Of a stretch of 64,000 nucleotides of DNA, positions 15,991-26,800 are shown one piece after another. The translations under genes and the position numbers were made by a program. The notes below the pieces were generated by a model. That model did not search any database, had not been told where the DNA came from, and saw only the letters and a list, made by a program, of their open reading frames with translations. Source of the DNA: Ramlibacter pinisoli (GTDB lineage Bacteria > Pseudomonadota > Gammaproteobacteria > Burkholderiales > Burkholderiaceae_C); the NCBI RefSeq assembly GCF_009758015.1, contig NZ_WSEL01000009.1, positions 1,847,501 to 1,911,500 on the forward strand, written 5' to 3'. How positions within the stretch are numbered: position 1 is the first letter of the stretch; each line of letters starts with the position of its first letter.

Positions 15991-18072
15991 TCAGCCTGGC
16001 GGGGGCAGCGCCACCGTCCGCAGGAACTGACGCTGCTCCAGTTCAGCCAGCAGGGCGTCGGCGCTCGCAAACCGGTCCTCCGGCCGCTTGGCCATGAGCC
16101 GGTCCAGGATGGGCTGGAGCCCCTCGTGTTCCGCCGGCAGGCGCGGCGTGGGCGTGTTCACGTGATGCGCCAGCAGCGCGTTGAGCGATTCCGCCCGGTA
16201 GGGCCGCTCGCCCACCAGCATCTCGTACAGCATGATCCCCAGGCTGTAGAGGTCCGAGACCGGCGAGATGGGGTGGCCCGAGGCCTGCTCCGGACTGAGG
16301 TAGTACGGCGTGCCGACCACGTCGCCATGGCGGGTCTGCGAAAACGCCAGCTGCTCCGATGCCAGCAGCGACTTCGCGATGCCGAAGTCGGCCACCGCCA
16401 CCGTGGCATCGGCCCGCCGCATGATGTTTTCCGGCTTCAGGTCGCGGTGGATCACGCCCAGCGCGTGGATGGCCGACAGCGCCTGCGCGACCTGGCCCAG
16501 CACCTCCATCACCCGCTCCCGGGCCATGCCGGCGTTCAGTTCGCTGCGCAGGTCGCCGCGCGCGAAGTACTCCATCGCGATGTAGGCGTGGTCGTCGGTG
16601 AAGCCCTGGTCGTAGATGCGCACCACGTTCGGGTGCTGGATGCGCGACAGCAGCATGTACTCCTGGATGAAGCGCGACAGGTGCTCGTTGGCCGACTTGC
16701 CGCTGGCTTCCAGCACCTTGAGCACCACCGGCAGGCCATCGACGTCGCGCTCGGCCAGGTACACCTCGGTCATGCCGCCGGACCCGATCTTGCGCGTGAG
16801 CCGGTACCCGCGCAGGCGCAGCGGCGGCTCGCCGGCGGCGAACCGGTGGTCCTTGAGCGCGGTCAGCCTGGACTGCAGCGCGCCCTTCACGGCCCGGGCC
16901 GTGATCTCGGAGTTGACCTGCAGCGCCGCCGTGACCTCGTCGGCCCGCAGCGCCAGCGTCGCCATGCCTTCGGTGTCGCCGAATCCGGCGGCCAGGCCGG
17001 TGATCTCGGCCACGTCGACGTAACCGTTGCGCCCGCGGACCTCCAGCGCCGTCATGCCGCCGGTCTGGATGCCCTCGCCGGCCTCGCGCAGGACGGCCGT
17101 GCTGGCCACGACCGTCCAGCCGAGTTCCTTGCTGGCCGCTTCCAGCCGCGCCGCCACGTTGACGGTGTCGCCGATGGCGGTGGTTTCCCGGCTGCCCTCC
17201 ATGCCGACCCGGCACAGGGCGACCTCGCCCCTGTGCAAGCCGACGCCGATGGCAAACGGCGGCAGCGCGCGGCCGCCGAACCGGCGGTCCAGCCAGCTGC
17301 GAAAGCCCTGCGTGGACAGCGCCAGGCCGAGCGCCGCCGAGAGGGCCTGGCGCGCCGCCGGGACCTCGGCATCCGGCGCATCGGCGAAGATGGCCATCAG
17401 GCCGTCGCCGATGAACTTCAGGTACCGGCCTCCGCTCTTGAGGATGGGGTCGCAACCCCGCTCGAAATACTCCGTCAGCAGCTCGGCGACCTCCGCCGAA
17501 TCCAGCTTCTCGGCCAGCGCGGTGAAGTTGCGGATGTCGGCGAACAGCACCGTGGCCTGCAGCACCTGGTCGGCCACGGCGCCGCTGGGCGCCTCCAGCC
17601 CGAACCGGTCGGTGATCTGCTGGCCGCCGATGCTCTCGCTGAAGGCGCGCCGCAGATGGGCCTCGCGCTGGCTGACGGCCTCCTCGATGGTCTGTTGCAG
17701 CCGGCCGCGCTTCTTCAGGAGGCCGGCCAGCGCATCGAGCAGTTCGACCCGGGTGAAGGGCTTGGCGAGGTAGTCGTCCGCCCCGGCCGTCATGCCGCGC
17801 CGCATGCTGGCGCGGTCGTCGAGTGCGGTGAGCAGCATCACGGGCGTGGCGGCCAGCGCGGGATCGGCGCGCATGGCCTCGACCAGGGCGAAGCCGTCCA
17901 GCCCGGGCATGCCGATGTCGGAGATCACGATGTCGGGCCGCGCCTGGCGCGCCTGCTCGAGCCCCTGGGCGCCGTTGACCGCGGCGAGCACCTCGTAGCC
18001 CTCCAGCCTCAGCAGGCGGGCCACGTTGCTGCGGATCGCATCGTCGTCCTCGACGACGAGGATGGTGGTCAT
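15991..18072 (-). CDS. Receiver / class III adenylate cyclase / Ser-Thr protein kinase fusion
   Basis: 693 aa cytoplasmic signalling protein with three domains. Residues 1-120 are a response-regulator receiver: acidic pocket EDDD at 8-11, phospho-acceptor Asp52, switch Lys104. After a coiled linker, residues about 170-360 are a class III nucleotidyl cyclase: metal Asp179 (FADIRNF) and Asp223 (IGDG), Lys219, and NVAARL with Asn305/Arg309, all consistent with ATP cyclisation to cAMP. Residues about 424-685 are a Hanks-type kinase: glycine loop GSGGMTEV, Lys452, HRDLKPEN with Asp544, DFG 562-564 and SPEQ. All three look catalytically intact. Its start overlaps the upstream oxidoreductase stop by 4 nt (ATGA). 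The cognate sensor and targets are unknown. Confidence 0.92.
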   Translation of the reverse strand: MTTILVVEDDDAIRSNVARLLRLEGYEVLAAVNGAQGLEQARQARPDIVISDIGMPGLDGFALVEAMRADPALAATPVMLLTALDDRASMRRGMTAGADDYLAKPFTRVELLDALAGLLKKRGRLQQTIEEAVSQREAHLRRAFSESIGGQQITDRFGLEAPSGAVADQVLQATVLFADIRNFTALAEKLDSAEVAELLTEYFERGCDPILKSGGRYLKFIGDGLMAIFADAPDAEVPAARQALSAALGLALSTQGFRSWLDRRFGGRALPPFAIGVGLHRGEVALCRVGMEGSRETTAIGDTVNVAARLEAASKELGWTVVASTAVLREAGEGIQTGGMTALEVRGRNGYVDVAEITGLAAGFGDTEGMATLALRADEVTAALQVNSEITARAVKGALQSRLTALKDHRFAAGEPPLRLRGYRLTRKIGSGGMTEVYLAERDVDGLPVVLKVLEASGKSANEHLSRFIQEYMLLSRIQHPNVVRIYDQGFTDDHAYIAMEYFARGDLRSELNAGMARERVMEVLGQVAQALSAIHALGVIHRDLKPENIMRRADATVAVADFGIAKSLLASEQLAFSQTRHGDVVGTPYYLSPEQASGHPISPVSDLYSLGIMLYEMLVGERPYRAESLNALLAHHVNTPTPRLPAEHEGLQPILDRLMAKRPEDRFASADALLAELEQRQFLRTVALPPPG

Positions 18073-18956
18073 GGCCCGTCCGCCGCCAGCAGCCGCAGGA
18101 GGGCGGCGTCGTCCAGGTCGGCCAGCCCGGCGCGGGCGGCGCGTTCGAACACGTCGCGCGCGGCGGCGCCCAGCGGTCCGTGGAAGCCGGCCGCCGAGGC
18201 GGATTCGACCGCCAGTCGGGTGTCCTTCTGCAGCAGGCTGACATGGGCGCGCGGAGCCCAGTCGCCCGCAAGCGCACGCCGCATCCGGTCCGAGCCGATC
18301 CAGCTCTGGCCGCTCGACTGCTCGATCACGTCGAGCGTGCGGGCCGGGTCCAGCCCCAACCGGCCTGCCATGGCGATGGCCTCGGCGGCGCCGACCAGGT
18401 TGATGCCGGCCAGCAGGTTGTTCACCAGCTTGGTCCGGGCGCCGTCGCCCGGGCGCGTGCCGACCCGGAACAACCTGTTGCTAAGTGCCTGCAACAAGGG
18501 CAGCACGCCGGCATGGGTGTCGTCGGAGCAGGCCACCATCAGGCTCATCGTGCCGTCGCGCGCGCGCGCCGGCCCCCCCGACATGGGCGCATCGACCGCG
18601 CGCAGGCCGCGTGCCGCGAGGGCGTCCGCCAGCCGTTCGGCATCGTGCGGGCCGATGGTCGGGCACAGGACCACCGGCGTGCCGGCTGCCAGCACGGCGG
18701 CCGCGCCGTCGGCGCCGAACAGGACCTCGTCGCACTGCCCGGCGTCGACCACGCACACGATCAGCCCCAGGCAGCCGGCCGCGGCCTCGGCCGCGCTGGC
18801 CGTCGGCTTCGCGCCCAGCGCCCGCAGGGCCGCCACCTTGGCCGGATCGAGGTCGCGCACGCGCACCGTCCAGCCGAGCGACAGCAACCGGGCGGCCATG
18901 GCGCCGCCCATGTTGCCGACGCCGACGACCGCGACGGTGCCGCCCGGGGCGGTCAT
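18069..18956 (-). CDS. NAD(P)-dependent beta-hydroxyacid dehydrogenase family oxidoreductase
   Basis: 295 aa, 3-hydroxyisobutyrate/tartronate-semialdehyde dehydrogenase family. The cofactor motif VGVGNMGGAMAARLL is at the N-terminus, the substrate-site segment DAPMSGGPARARDGT in the middle, and the catalytic lysine is in ARTKLVNNLLAGINLVGAAE. The start ATG 18956 overlaps the rodA stop (ATGA) and its own stop overlaps the following start, so rodA, this gene and the kinase fusion are coupled. The physiological substrate is not evident. Confidence 0.9.
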   Translation of the reverse strand: MTAPGGTVAVVGVGNMGGAMAARLLSLGWTVRVRDLDPAKVAALRALGAKPTASAAEAAAGCLGLIVCVVDAGQCDEVLFGADGAAAVLAAGTPVVLCPTIGPHDAERLADALAARGLRAVDAPMSGGPARARDGTMSLMVACSDDTHAGVLPLLQALSNRLFRVGTRPGDGARTKLVNNLLAGINLVGAAEAIAMAGRLGLDPARTLDVIEQSSGQSWIGSDRMRRALAGDWAPRAHVSLLQKDTRLAVESASAAGFHGPLGAAARDVFERAARAGLADLDDAALLRLLAADGP

Positions 18957-20107
18957 GACTGCACGAGTCGCTTGGCCTTCGCGATCGACATCAGGATGCC
19001 CAGGCCCATGCCCAGCGTCACCATGGCGGTGCCGCCGTAGCTGATGAACGGGAGCGGCACGCCCACCACGGGAAGGATGCCGCTGACCATGCCCATGTTC
19101 ACGAACGCATAGGTGAAGAAGATCATCGTGATCGCGCCGGCCAGCAGGCGCGAGAACAGCGTCGGGGCCTCCAGGGCAATGGCCAGCCCGCGCAGGACCA
19201 GGAAGATGAAGCCGCTGATCAGGCACAGGTTGCCCAGCAGGCCGAATTCCTCGGAAAAGGCGGCGAAGATGAAGTCGGTGGTGCGCTCCGGGATGAACTC
19301 CAGGTGGGTCTGGGTCCCCTGCATGAACCCCTTGCCGAACACCCCGCCCGAACCGATGGCGATCATCCCCTGGATGATGTGGAAGCCCTTGCCCAGCGGG
19401 TCCTTCGAGGGATCCAGCAGGGTGCAGATGCGCTGCTGCTGGTAGTCGTGCAGGACCGGCCAGCGCACGCCGTCGGCGCACAACTGGCCCTCGAAGATGA
19501 CGATGAGCACCAGCGCCACCAGCCCGATGACCACCGGCGGCACGATCAGCTTCCAGGACAGGCCGGCAAAGAAGATCACGGCCACGCCGGCGGACAGCAC
19601 CAGCAGGGACGTGCCCAGGTCGGGCTGCTTCATGATCAGACCCACGGGCACCAGCAGGATCAGCGCCGCCATCGCGTAGTCGAGCGGCCGCAGCTGGCCC
19701 TCGCGCTTCTGGAACCACCAGGCCAGCATCAGTGGCATCGCGATCTTCAGGATCTCGCTCGGCTGGATGACCACGCCCACGTTCACCCAGCGCCGCGCGC
19801 CCTTCTTGGTGATGCCGAACACGGCCACCGCGATCAGCAGGGCCACACCGATCGTGTACAGCGGCACCGCGAAGCTCATGAGCCGTTGGGGCGGCACCTG
19901 GGCGACCACGAACATGATGCTGGCCGCGATCAGCATGTTGCGGCCATGGTCGACGAAGCGGGTGCCGTGGTCAAAGCCCGACGAGTACATCGTCAGCAAA
20001 CCGGCGCAGGCCAGCAGGAAGACGGCGAACGCCAAGGGGCCGTCGAAGCCCTGGAGCATGGGTGTGGCACGCTGCCACAGGGGCGGCTTCTCGAACACGG
20101 CTGACAT
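18953..20107 (-). CDS. rodA: Rod shape-determining peptidoglycan glycosyltransferase RodA
   Basis: 384 aa SEDS-family polytopic membrane protein that polymerises glycan strands for lateral wall growth with a class B PBP. About ten hydrophobic segments; conserved SEDS pieces include TKKGARRWVNVG, KQPDLGTSLLVLSAGV, FIPERTTDFIFAAFSEEFGL and the C-terminal GGTAMVTLGMGLGILMSI. The dedicated PBP2 gene would normally lie upstream (higher coordinates), but here a response-regulator gene begins divergently at 20206, so the usual mrdA-mrdB pair is split or located elsewhere. Confidence 0.95.
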   Translation of the reverse strand: MSAVFEKPPLWQRATPMLQGFDGPLAFAVFLLACAGLLTMYSSGFDHGTRFVDHGRNMLIAASIMFVVAQVPPQRLMSFAVPLYTIGVALLIAVAVFGITKKGARRWVNVGVVIQPSEILKIAMPLMLAWWFQKREGQLRPLDYAMAALILLVPVGLIMKQPDLGTSLLVLSAGVAVIFFAGLSWKLIVPPVVIGLVALVLIVIFEGQLCADGVRWPVLHDYQQQRICTLLDPSKDPLGKGFHIIQGMIAIGSGGVFGKGFMQGTQTHLEFIPERTTDFIFAAFSEEFGLLGNLCLISGFIFLVLRGLAIALEAPTLFSRLLAGAITMIFFTYAFVNMGMVSGILPVVGVPLPFISYGGTAMVTLGMGLGILMSIAKAKRLVQS

Positions 20108-20205
20108 GGGGCGCGATTATCCGCCCCGGTGCCGGCGATCATCCAAATGGCCGACCGCGGCGCCCGGAGGCGGGCAGCTAAGATGCCCCACCCCCCAGGC
20201 ATCTC

Positions 20206-20877
20206 ATGAATATCCTCGTAGTCGACGACCACCCGCTGTACCGCAGTGGTGTCGTGCACGCCCTGCATGCCACGCTGCCGGACCTGCAAGTCACCGAATC
20301 CGGCAACGTGCAGGGCGCCCTGGCCAAGCTCGACGAAGGCGGGCCGGTCGACCTCATGATCCTGGACCTGCAGATGCCCGGCTGCACCGGCCTCGATTCG
20401 CTGCGCACCGTCCGCGCCCACCGGCCCGACGTGCCGGTGCTGGTGCTGTCCGGCAACGAGAGCCCCACCGTCGTGCGCGAGTGCATCGACCTCGGCGCCT
20501 TCGGCTTCGTTCCCAAGTCAGCCCCCGGCGACATGCTGCCGGCGGCCCTCGGCCTGGTGCTGTCGGGCGGGGTGTTCCTGCCGCCCAGCAGCCTCAGCAT
20601 CGGCGAACCCGCCAGCCGGGCCCAGAAGGACGCCTGGGACAAGCTGGGCGCCCGCCTGACCGAACGGCAGCGCCAGGTGCTGCTGGGCATCGTCCAGGGC
20701 AAGCCGAACAAGGTGATCGCGCGCGACCTGAACCTGTCCGACGCCACCATCAAGACGCACGTCTCGCACATCTTCGACGCCCTGGTGGTGTCCAACCGCA
20801 CCGAGGCCGTCTATGCCCTGGCCCGGGCGGGCGTTGGCATCAACGAGCTCCAGGCCCAGATGCGGCCCGAGCACTGA
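20206..20877 (+). CDS. LuxR/NarL-family response regulator
   Basis: 223 aa DNA-binding response regulator. Residues 1-125 are the receiver with DD pocket (VVDDHP, 6-10), phospho-acceptor Asp54 (MILDLQMPG) and Lys in FVPKSA. Residues about 155-215 are a GerE-type helix-turn-helix: LTERQRQVLLGIVQGKPNKVIA then TIKTHVSHIFDALVVSNR. It converges on the 2056-residue fusion gene 21 nt away and is the nearest regulator to the hybrid sensor kinase on the other side of that gene. The three may form one regulatory unit. Confidence 0.93.
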   Translation: MNILVVDDHPLYRSGVVHALHATLPDLQVTESGNVQGALAKLDEGGPVDLMILDLQMPGCTGLDSLRTVRAHRPDVPVLVLSGNESPTVVRECIDLGAFGFVPKSAPGDMLPAALGLVLSGGVFLPPSSLSIGEPASRAQKDAWDKLGARLTERQRQVLLGIVQGKPNKVIARDLNLSDATIKTHVSHIFDALVVSNRTEAVYALARAGVGINELQAQMRPEH

Positions 20878-20898
20878 CCGCCTGCGGCGGCCCGCCGG

Positions 20899-23800
20899 TC
20901 ACACGGCGGTGGGCAGCAGGCCGCGCCGCTCGGCCGCCTCTTGCGGCAGCAGCGGCATCCGGCACACGGACTCGAGCGCCTCGCCCCTCTCCCAGACCCA
21001 CAGCTTGCGCTGGAATACCAGCCCCGGGCCCGCGTCGTCCCGGGTTACCGTGACCGTGCCCAGCCCGGATCCGCGCAGGAACTCCCCGCCCGGCAGGGTC
21101 CTCAGGACCAGCGGCGCCCGACCGGGCAGGTCGACCTGCTCGTCCAGGAACACCGTCCCGGGCGTGCTGTTCGCGTACGGCAGGGGGGCATAGAGCGGCG
21201 GCGCCACCACGGCATGGCCGACCACCTTGCCAGCGGATTCGAGCTGGGCGGCACCGCTGACGTGGTAATCACCCGACAGCAGCAGGAAATTTCCCGGCAC
21301 CAGGTCCACCAGCAGCGCCAGCATCGCCTGGCGCTGGGCCGGGGCGTACTGCCAGGTGTCGATCGCGCCGGGGCTGGCCGGATCGCTGTCCGGGCGCAGG
21401 CCGGGCAGGATCACGGACCCGCAGGCGATGACGTTCAGATGGCTGCGCGCCTGCGGTTGGGTGAGCCATGCACGCAGGCTGGCCAGGAAGTCGTCGCCCA
21501 CGATCTTGCCCCGGTTGCGCTGGCGCGAGTAGCGGACATCCTGCACGTAGAAGCGGGCGCAGCCATGCTCGAACTCGTAGTGGTCGCGATCGCCTTGGGC
21601 CCGCAGCCGGTCGTGCCGCGGCGACGTCAGGCGCTGGAACGCGGTGATGGCCTTGCCCGCGACGCGGAATGCCCCGTGCTCGCGTCGGGCGAACCCGGTG
21701 CGGGGATTCCACTGCGGCCAGCGCTCCTTCACCAGCGGGCTGCCGGCCGGGAAGTTGTCCGCCCATTCGTGGTCGTCGGGCGTCATGTACACCGGCATCG
21801 CCGCCGCCAGGCGACCCAGGCCGTCGCGGTCGAACGCCGCCATGTGGCGGTCGTAGTAGCGCTCCAGCGGGCTGGTCGGATCGACCAGCCCGGCCGTGGC
21901 ATCGGCGTAGATCTGGTCGCCCAGCAGCATCGCAAACGCCACTTCGTCGCGTCGCACGTCCGTTCTGAGGAACTCGTCCAGCGTCTGGTTGACGCGCTCC
22001 TGGTCGATGCCCAGGCCGGGATAGCGGCAGCAGGCCGCCGCGAAGGTGACCTCGCTGGCCGGCGGCAGCGTCTGCACCGACAGCGCCGGAACCTTGAACC
22101 GCGCCCGGGACAGGTCGTGCGGTCCCAGGCTGACGGACGGCAGCACCTGCTCGGCAGACGGCCGGTGTCCCATGCCGGCCAGCCAGCGGTCGAGGACGCC
22201 GTCGCCCGGACAGGCGTCCGGCAAGGTGCCCGGGCGCCGGTACCACGACCGGTGCAGGCTGAGAACTTCCCATTCGTCATCGCCCGAGAAATCCGTTGGC
22301 AACGGTACGTCGGCCCAGGCGAAGCGCAAGGCCACCTTTTCGGCGCCCGGTTGCCCCTGGGGTTCCGACACGACCTCGTGGACATGCCATGTCAGCCCCA
22401 GTGCCCAGCGGGTGAAGCCGCCTGCACCTGACCGCTGGCGCCGCAGCACAACCGGCGGACAAGGTTGCCCGGGGCCGTCCGCCGCGTGGTCTTCGAGCAG
22501 GAAGGACATGCGCAGCCGCGCCCCCTGCCCGTCGTCGCGCAACCAGCCCAGGAAGGGGCCCAGCCGCGGCGCCCGCGCCACCCAGCCCGTCGGTGACGGT
22601 GGCTGGAAATCGTGGTGCGGGCGGTCCAGGCAGGCTCGCAGGAACGCCGAGAGGCGCGGAAAGACCTCGTGCGCGGCCCGATTGCCGATCAGCACGTCAA
22701 GGTGGCCGTAACCCGGCGCCACGATGGGCTGCGGCGGCGCGGTGTCCGCAGGCCGGCAGAACGCCTGCTGCCACTGCGGATGGAAGTCGCCGAGCCGCTC
22801 GAACGAACGATGGACGCTGCTGATGTCGAACAGTTCGTTCTGCTCGCCGTGCAGCAGCTGGATCGGGAAGGCGAGGTGGCGCTGGATGGCTTCGTCGGTG
22901 ATGTAGCAGTCGACGCCGTCCTCGTCCACCAGGCGCTCGCGGTCGACGAAGCGCCGCGCCTGGGCGAACAGCCGCAGATTGGCGTCGCCGAACAGCAGAT
23001 TCATCTGCTCCAGCGTCCCGGGCCCGATGTTCTCGTGCCGGAACAGGGGCGCCTCGATGAAGCGGATGCGGCGGCAGGTGGCGGCGCCGTCGTCGCTGCC
23101 GTCCGGCCGGCGGCTCTCGGCCGCCGGTGCCGGCATGCTGGCGAACAGGCGGTCCATCCATTGCGCGAACATGCCGTCCTGCGGCCCGCGCACTGCAAAC
23201 GGCACCACCGCGCGCCGCCCGAGTGCCCGCAGCAGGGCCGGGACCCAGGTCTTGGCCTGGGTGGTCCGGCCGCCGACGATCCAGGGGTGGACCTGGCTGA
23301 ACACGGCATGCGACAACACGGGCAGCCGCGGCGCCAAGCTGCGGTCGCCGGCTGATGGCCGCGGATCGTGCGACAGGCGCCCGGACAGCAGGGACATCCA
23401 CAACGCTGCCGCGCCGATGCACTGCGCGAACGCCGAGATCTGGAGCGCACGCCCGGCAAGCCGTGCGTCGCCGGCCAGGTCCTTGCCCAGCTGCTCGAGG
23501 ATGGCGCGGACGGCACACGGAATGTCGTGTGCAGCGATCTGGTCGACCGTGCCGGGATCCTGGGCGTAGCCGCTGCGGGTGGACATGCGGCTCTCGAGGA
23601 TCCAGACCTCGTGCCCCTGCCGGTACAGGTGCTCGGCCAGGTTTTCGCGGATGGCGTCGGTCTTGAACGTGAAGGTCAGGCCCGACTGGCCGAAGGCGTG
23701 CAGCAGCAGGATCGCCTTCGCCCGGGCGACCGGACGGCCCATCCAGGTACCGGGGATCACCTCGGGGGCCACCGCGGCCCCCTCCCTGCGCTGGCGGTAC

Positions 23801-26800
23801 TGCCGCAACTGCAGCCGCAGCGGGGCCGTACTCTCCTCGCCGCGATCGCTGCTCGACGTCCCCCGGTCGACCTTGACCCAGTACAGCACCGGCTCGACGA
23901 GCTGGCCGTCCACCCGCAAGGCGGTTTCGCTTGCCGGGGCCACATCGGGTCGCGGACGCCGGGAATACGTCGGCAGCCGGAAGTCCAGCAGCCGCGTCTT
24001 GAGCATGTAGCGCACGAACAGCAGCGGGTAGCCCATGGCCACCATGAGCCCGGTGGTCGTGTCGCCGTTGCGCCCGAGTTCGAGAGCGCCTTTGGCGTGC
24101 TGGCGCGCGGCCGACAGACCGCTGGAGGTGAGGTTCTCGAAGCCCATGCGGAACGTGCCGCGCGCGATCACGCCGCCGCCGGGCGCGACCACCTGCACCT
24201 GCGCATCCATGACCTGCTCCCAGACCGTCGGACGGATTGGCACCGGCTCCACCGTTCCGTCGTCGCGACGCTGTTCGTGCTTGCGCCACCAGTCCCAGAC
24301 CTGCCGCAGGCTGGCCCGGTACATCACCGTCTTGGTCGCCAGCAAGGTGACCTTGCGGGGCATGTCGCCGGCCGGCAGCGCGGGATCGAGGTCCATCTCG
24401 ATGCGGTAGCGCATGACGCGCACTTCGGCGGCATGCACCATCTGCTGGGCCAGCGACTTCCCCCATTGCCAAAGATCCATCGCCCCCATGCCGCCCTGCC
24501 CCGACTCGCGCCGCGCCTTCCATTTCTCGGCAATGTCGCGCCGGCCGCGCAGCACAAACCAGGTCAGGAGGGCGCGCCCCATGGGGAGGACGATCGCCAG
24601 CAACGCCAACAGCAGTGGCGCCGAGACGGCCAGCGCCATCCCCTTCGGCGACCACTGGGCGTGCAGCGCCTCCCAGCCGGCACAGGCGACGGCACCGGCG
24701 GCCACCATCCCGCCGATCACCAGGAATGCCAGCTGCGCCATGGCCCATGCGAAGTGCACCGGTCCGCTGCTCCAGCGCCCCGCCGGCAACGGCATGAACG
24801 ATCCACCTCCGACACATTGGTAGCGGACCCGGACCTCGCCGGGCTCCGCGTTGGCGACTGTGCCCAGCGACAGCGTCGCCTTCACCTTCATCGCATGATC
24901 GGCGCCGGCCATGTCACCGGCCAGGTCGGCGCTGAGGAAGTCCGCCTCCAGCCGACCACTGCCGCGGTCGCCCTCCAGCAGGCAGGCCAGCGGGCCAGCC
25001 ACACGGACATCGCGTGCGACCAGCACCTCGTGCAGCGTGGCATCGATGGGAATGTCGCGCGAGGGGAACGCCTCGGCCGGGCGCGGCTGGCTGCGTGCCG
25101 GCTCCCCGGGTTGGCTGTGCTGAGGCTTCTTCTCGACCGCGTGCAGCGCGCGCTCGGCCAGCGCGGTGATCGTCAGCAACGGGTTGCAGCCCAGCGAGGT
25201 CGGCACGATGGAGCCGTCGAGCACGTACAGGCCGCGGTAGACCTGCGGCTCGTCGACGTTCGGCTGTTCGCCGGTGTGCACCGGCCCGATGCCGGCCGGC
25301 GCGCGCCCGAACTGGCCGGGATCCTGCGCCCAGACGCGCCCGAGGTCGTCCACCACGCCCTCGGCCGGCGAATCCGCCATGGCGCAGCCGCCAAGCGGGT
25401 GCACCGTGGTGACCGTCTGCGGCGGCTTGGGGCCGCTCATCAGCTTTGCCGCGCTCTCCGGCAGCGCCCGCCAGAGCGGACTGTGCACGTGCCGCAGGCC
25501 GAAGCGGTCGAACAGGGCCTGCTGCCGCTTGTAGGTCTCGAGTGTGTCGGGCTCCGGCAACCAGGGCGCCGCGCGGTCATCGCCGTCCATCCAGACCAGC
25601 CGCGCCGGCGAGCCGTCGTGCCCCATCGCCAGCAGCACCTGGGCCTGCTGCGCCCGCCCCTCGCTGGCCGCGAGCGGATCCTCCTGCGCGGCGCCCGGAT
25701 GCCGCAGCCGGCGGGGCCACCAGCCATCGAGTTGCCGCAGGCCGTGCGCACTGGCCAGCAGTTCGCGGTACAGCTGGGCGATGGCTCGGGGCACTGCACC
25801 ATCTTCGAGGACCAGCCGCTGGTCCAGCGGCTGGTCCCGGTCGCGAAGGTCCACCTTGGCGGTGATGGTCGGACCGACGATGCCGGCCGGCCGGAACTTG
25901 CCCGCCCCGAGCTTGCGCGCGCGCTGCCACTCCTCGACGCCGGCCTCGCCGCGTCCGAGGCTGGCCACGACCTCGGGCTCGTCGACCAGCCAGCTCAGGC
26001 TGTCGCCATTGCCCGAGACGCGCGTGCCCAGCGTCGGCGAGAACCGCAAGGGCAGGTCACCGCCGGAGCGGGCCTGCGAGCGCTGCATCAGCTGCGTCGT
26101 GCCGAGGGTGCCGGCGCACAGGAACAGCAGCGGCGCCGCCAGCGTGCGGTGGGTTGCCGCCGGCTGGGCGTCGGCGAACACCTCGCGCGGCGCCGTGAAG
26201 TGGTGCTGCGCATCGGTGGAAAACACGTGGACCTGCCACGACGGATCGGCAGCCCCCGGCGACCGCACCCGGTCGAACCGGTACACCTCGGCCTGGGTCA
26301 CGATCTGCACCAGCCCCGTGTCCAGCGCCTGCTGGAGGTAGGTGGCCGCGAGGGACCGCTTGGCGCCGGGGACGTTGCAGCCGGATGCGCAGTCGCCGCA
26401 CCGCACGCACCGGTCCGGATCGATGGTGACCGCCACCGGGTCGGCCTCGGCGCCCACCACGCGGGCAAAGCGCTTCAGGGCCGATGTCTTGTGCAGGACG
26501 CCGCCGCCGGGCAGCGAGGCGTCCCACTCGTGCACGTCCAGGTGGTGGCGGGCGAGTGCGAAAAACGGCCCGAGGCCCCCTGCCTCGGCCTGGCGGATGG
26601 GGGCCGGCCAGGCCGGCTGCGAGAAGACGTCGTGATCCGGCTCCATGACGACCCCGGCGTTGATCAGGCTGGTGCCGCCCAATCCGTTGCCGGTGATGGC
26701 CACCATGCCCAGCCCCACGTGCGTTTCGACCAGGCCGCTCGCCCGCCCCACCGGCAGGCCCTGCCCGGGCATGTTCACCCGCATCGCCTTGGGGACGAGC

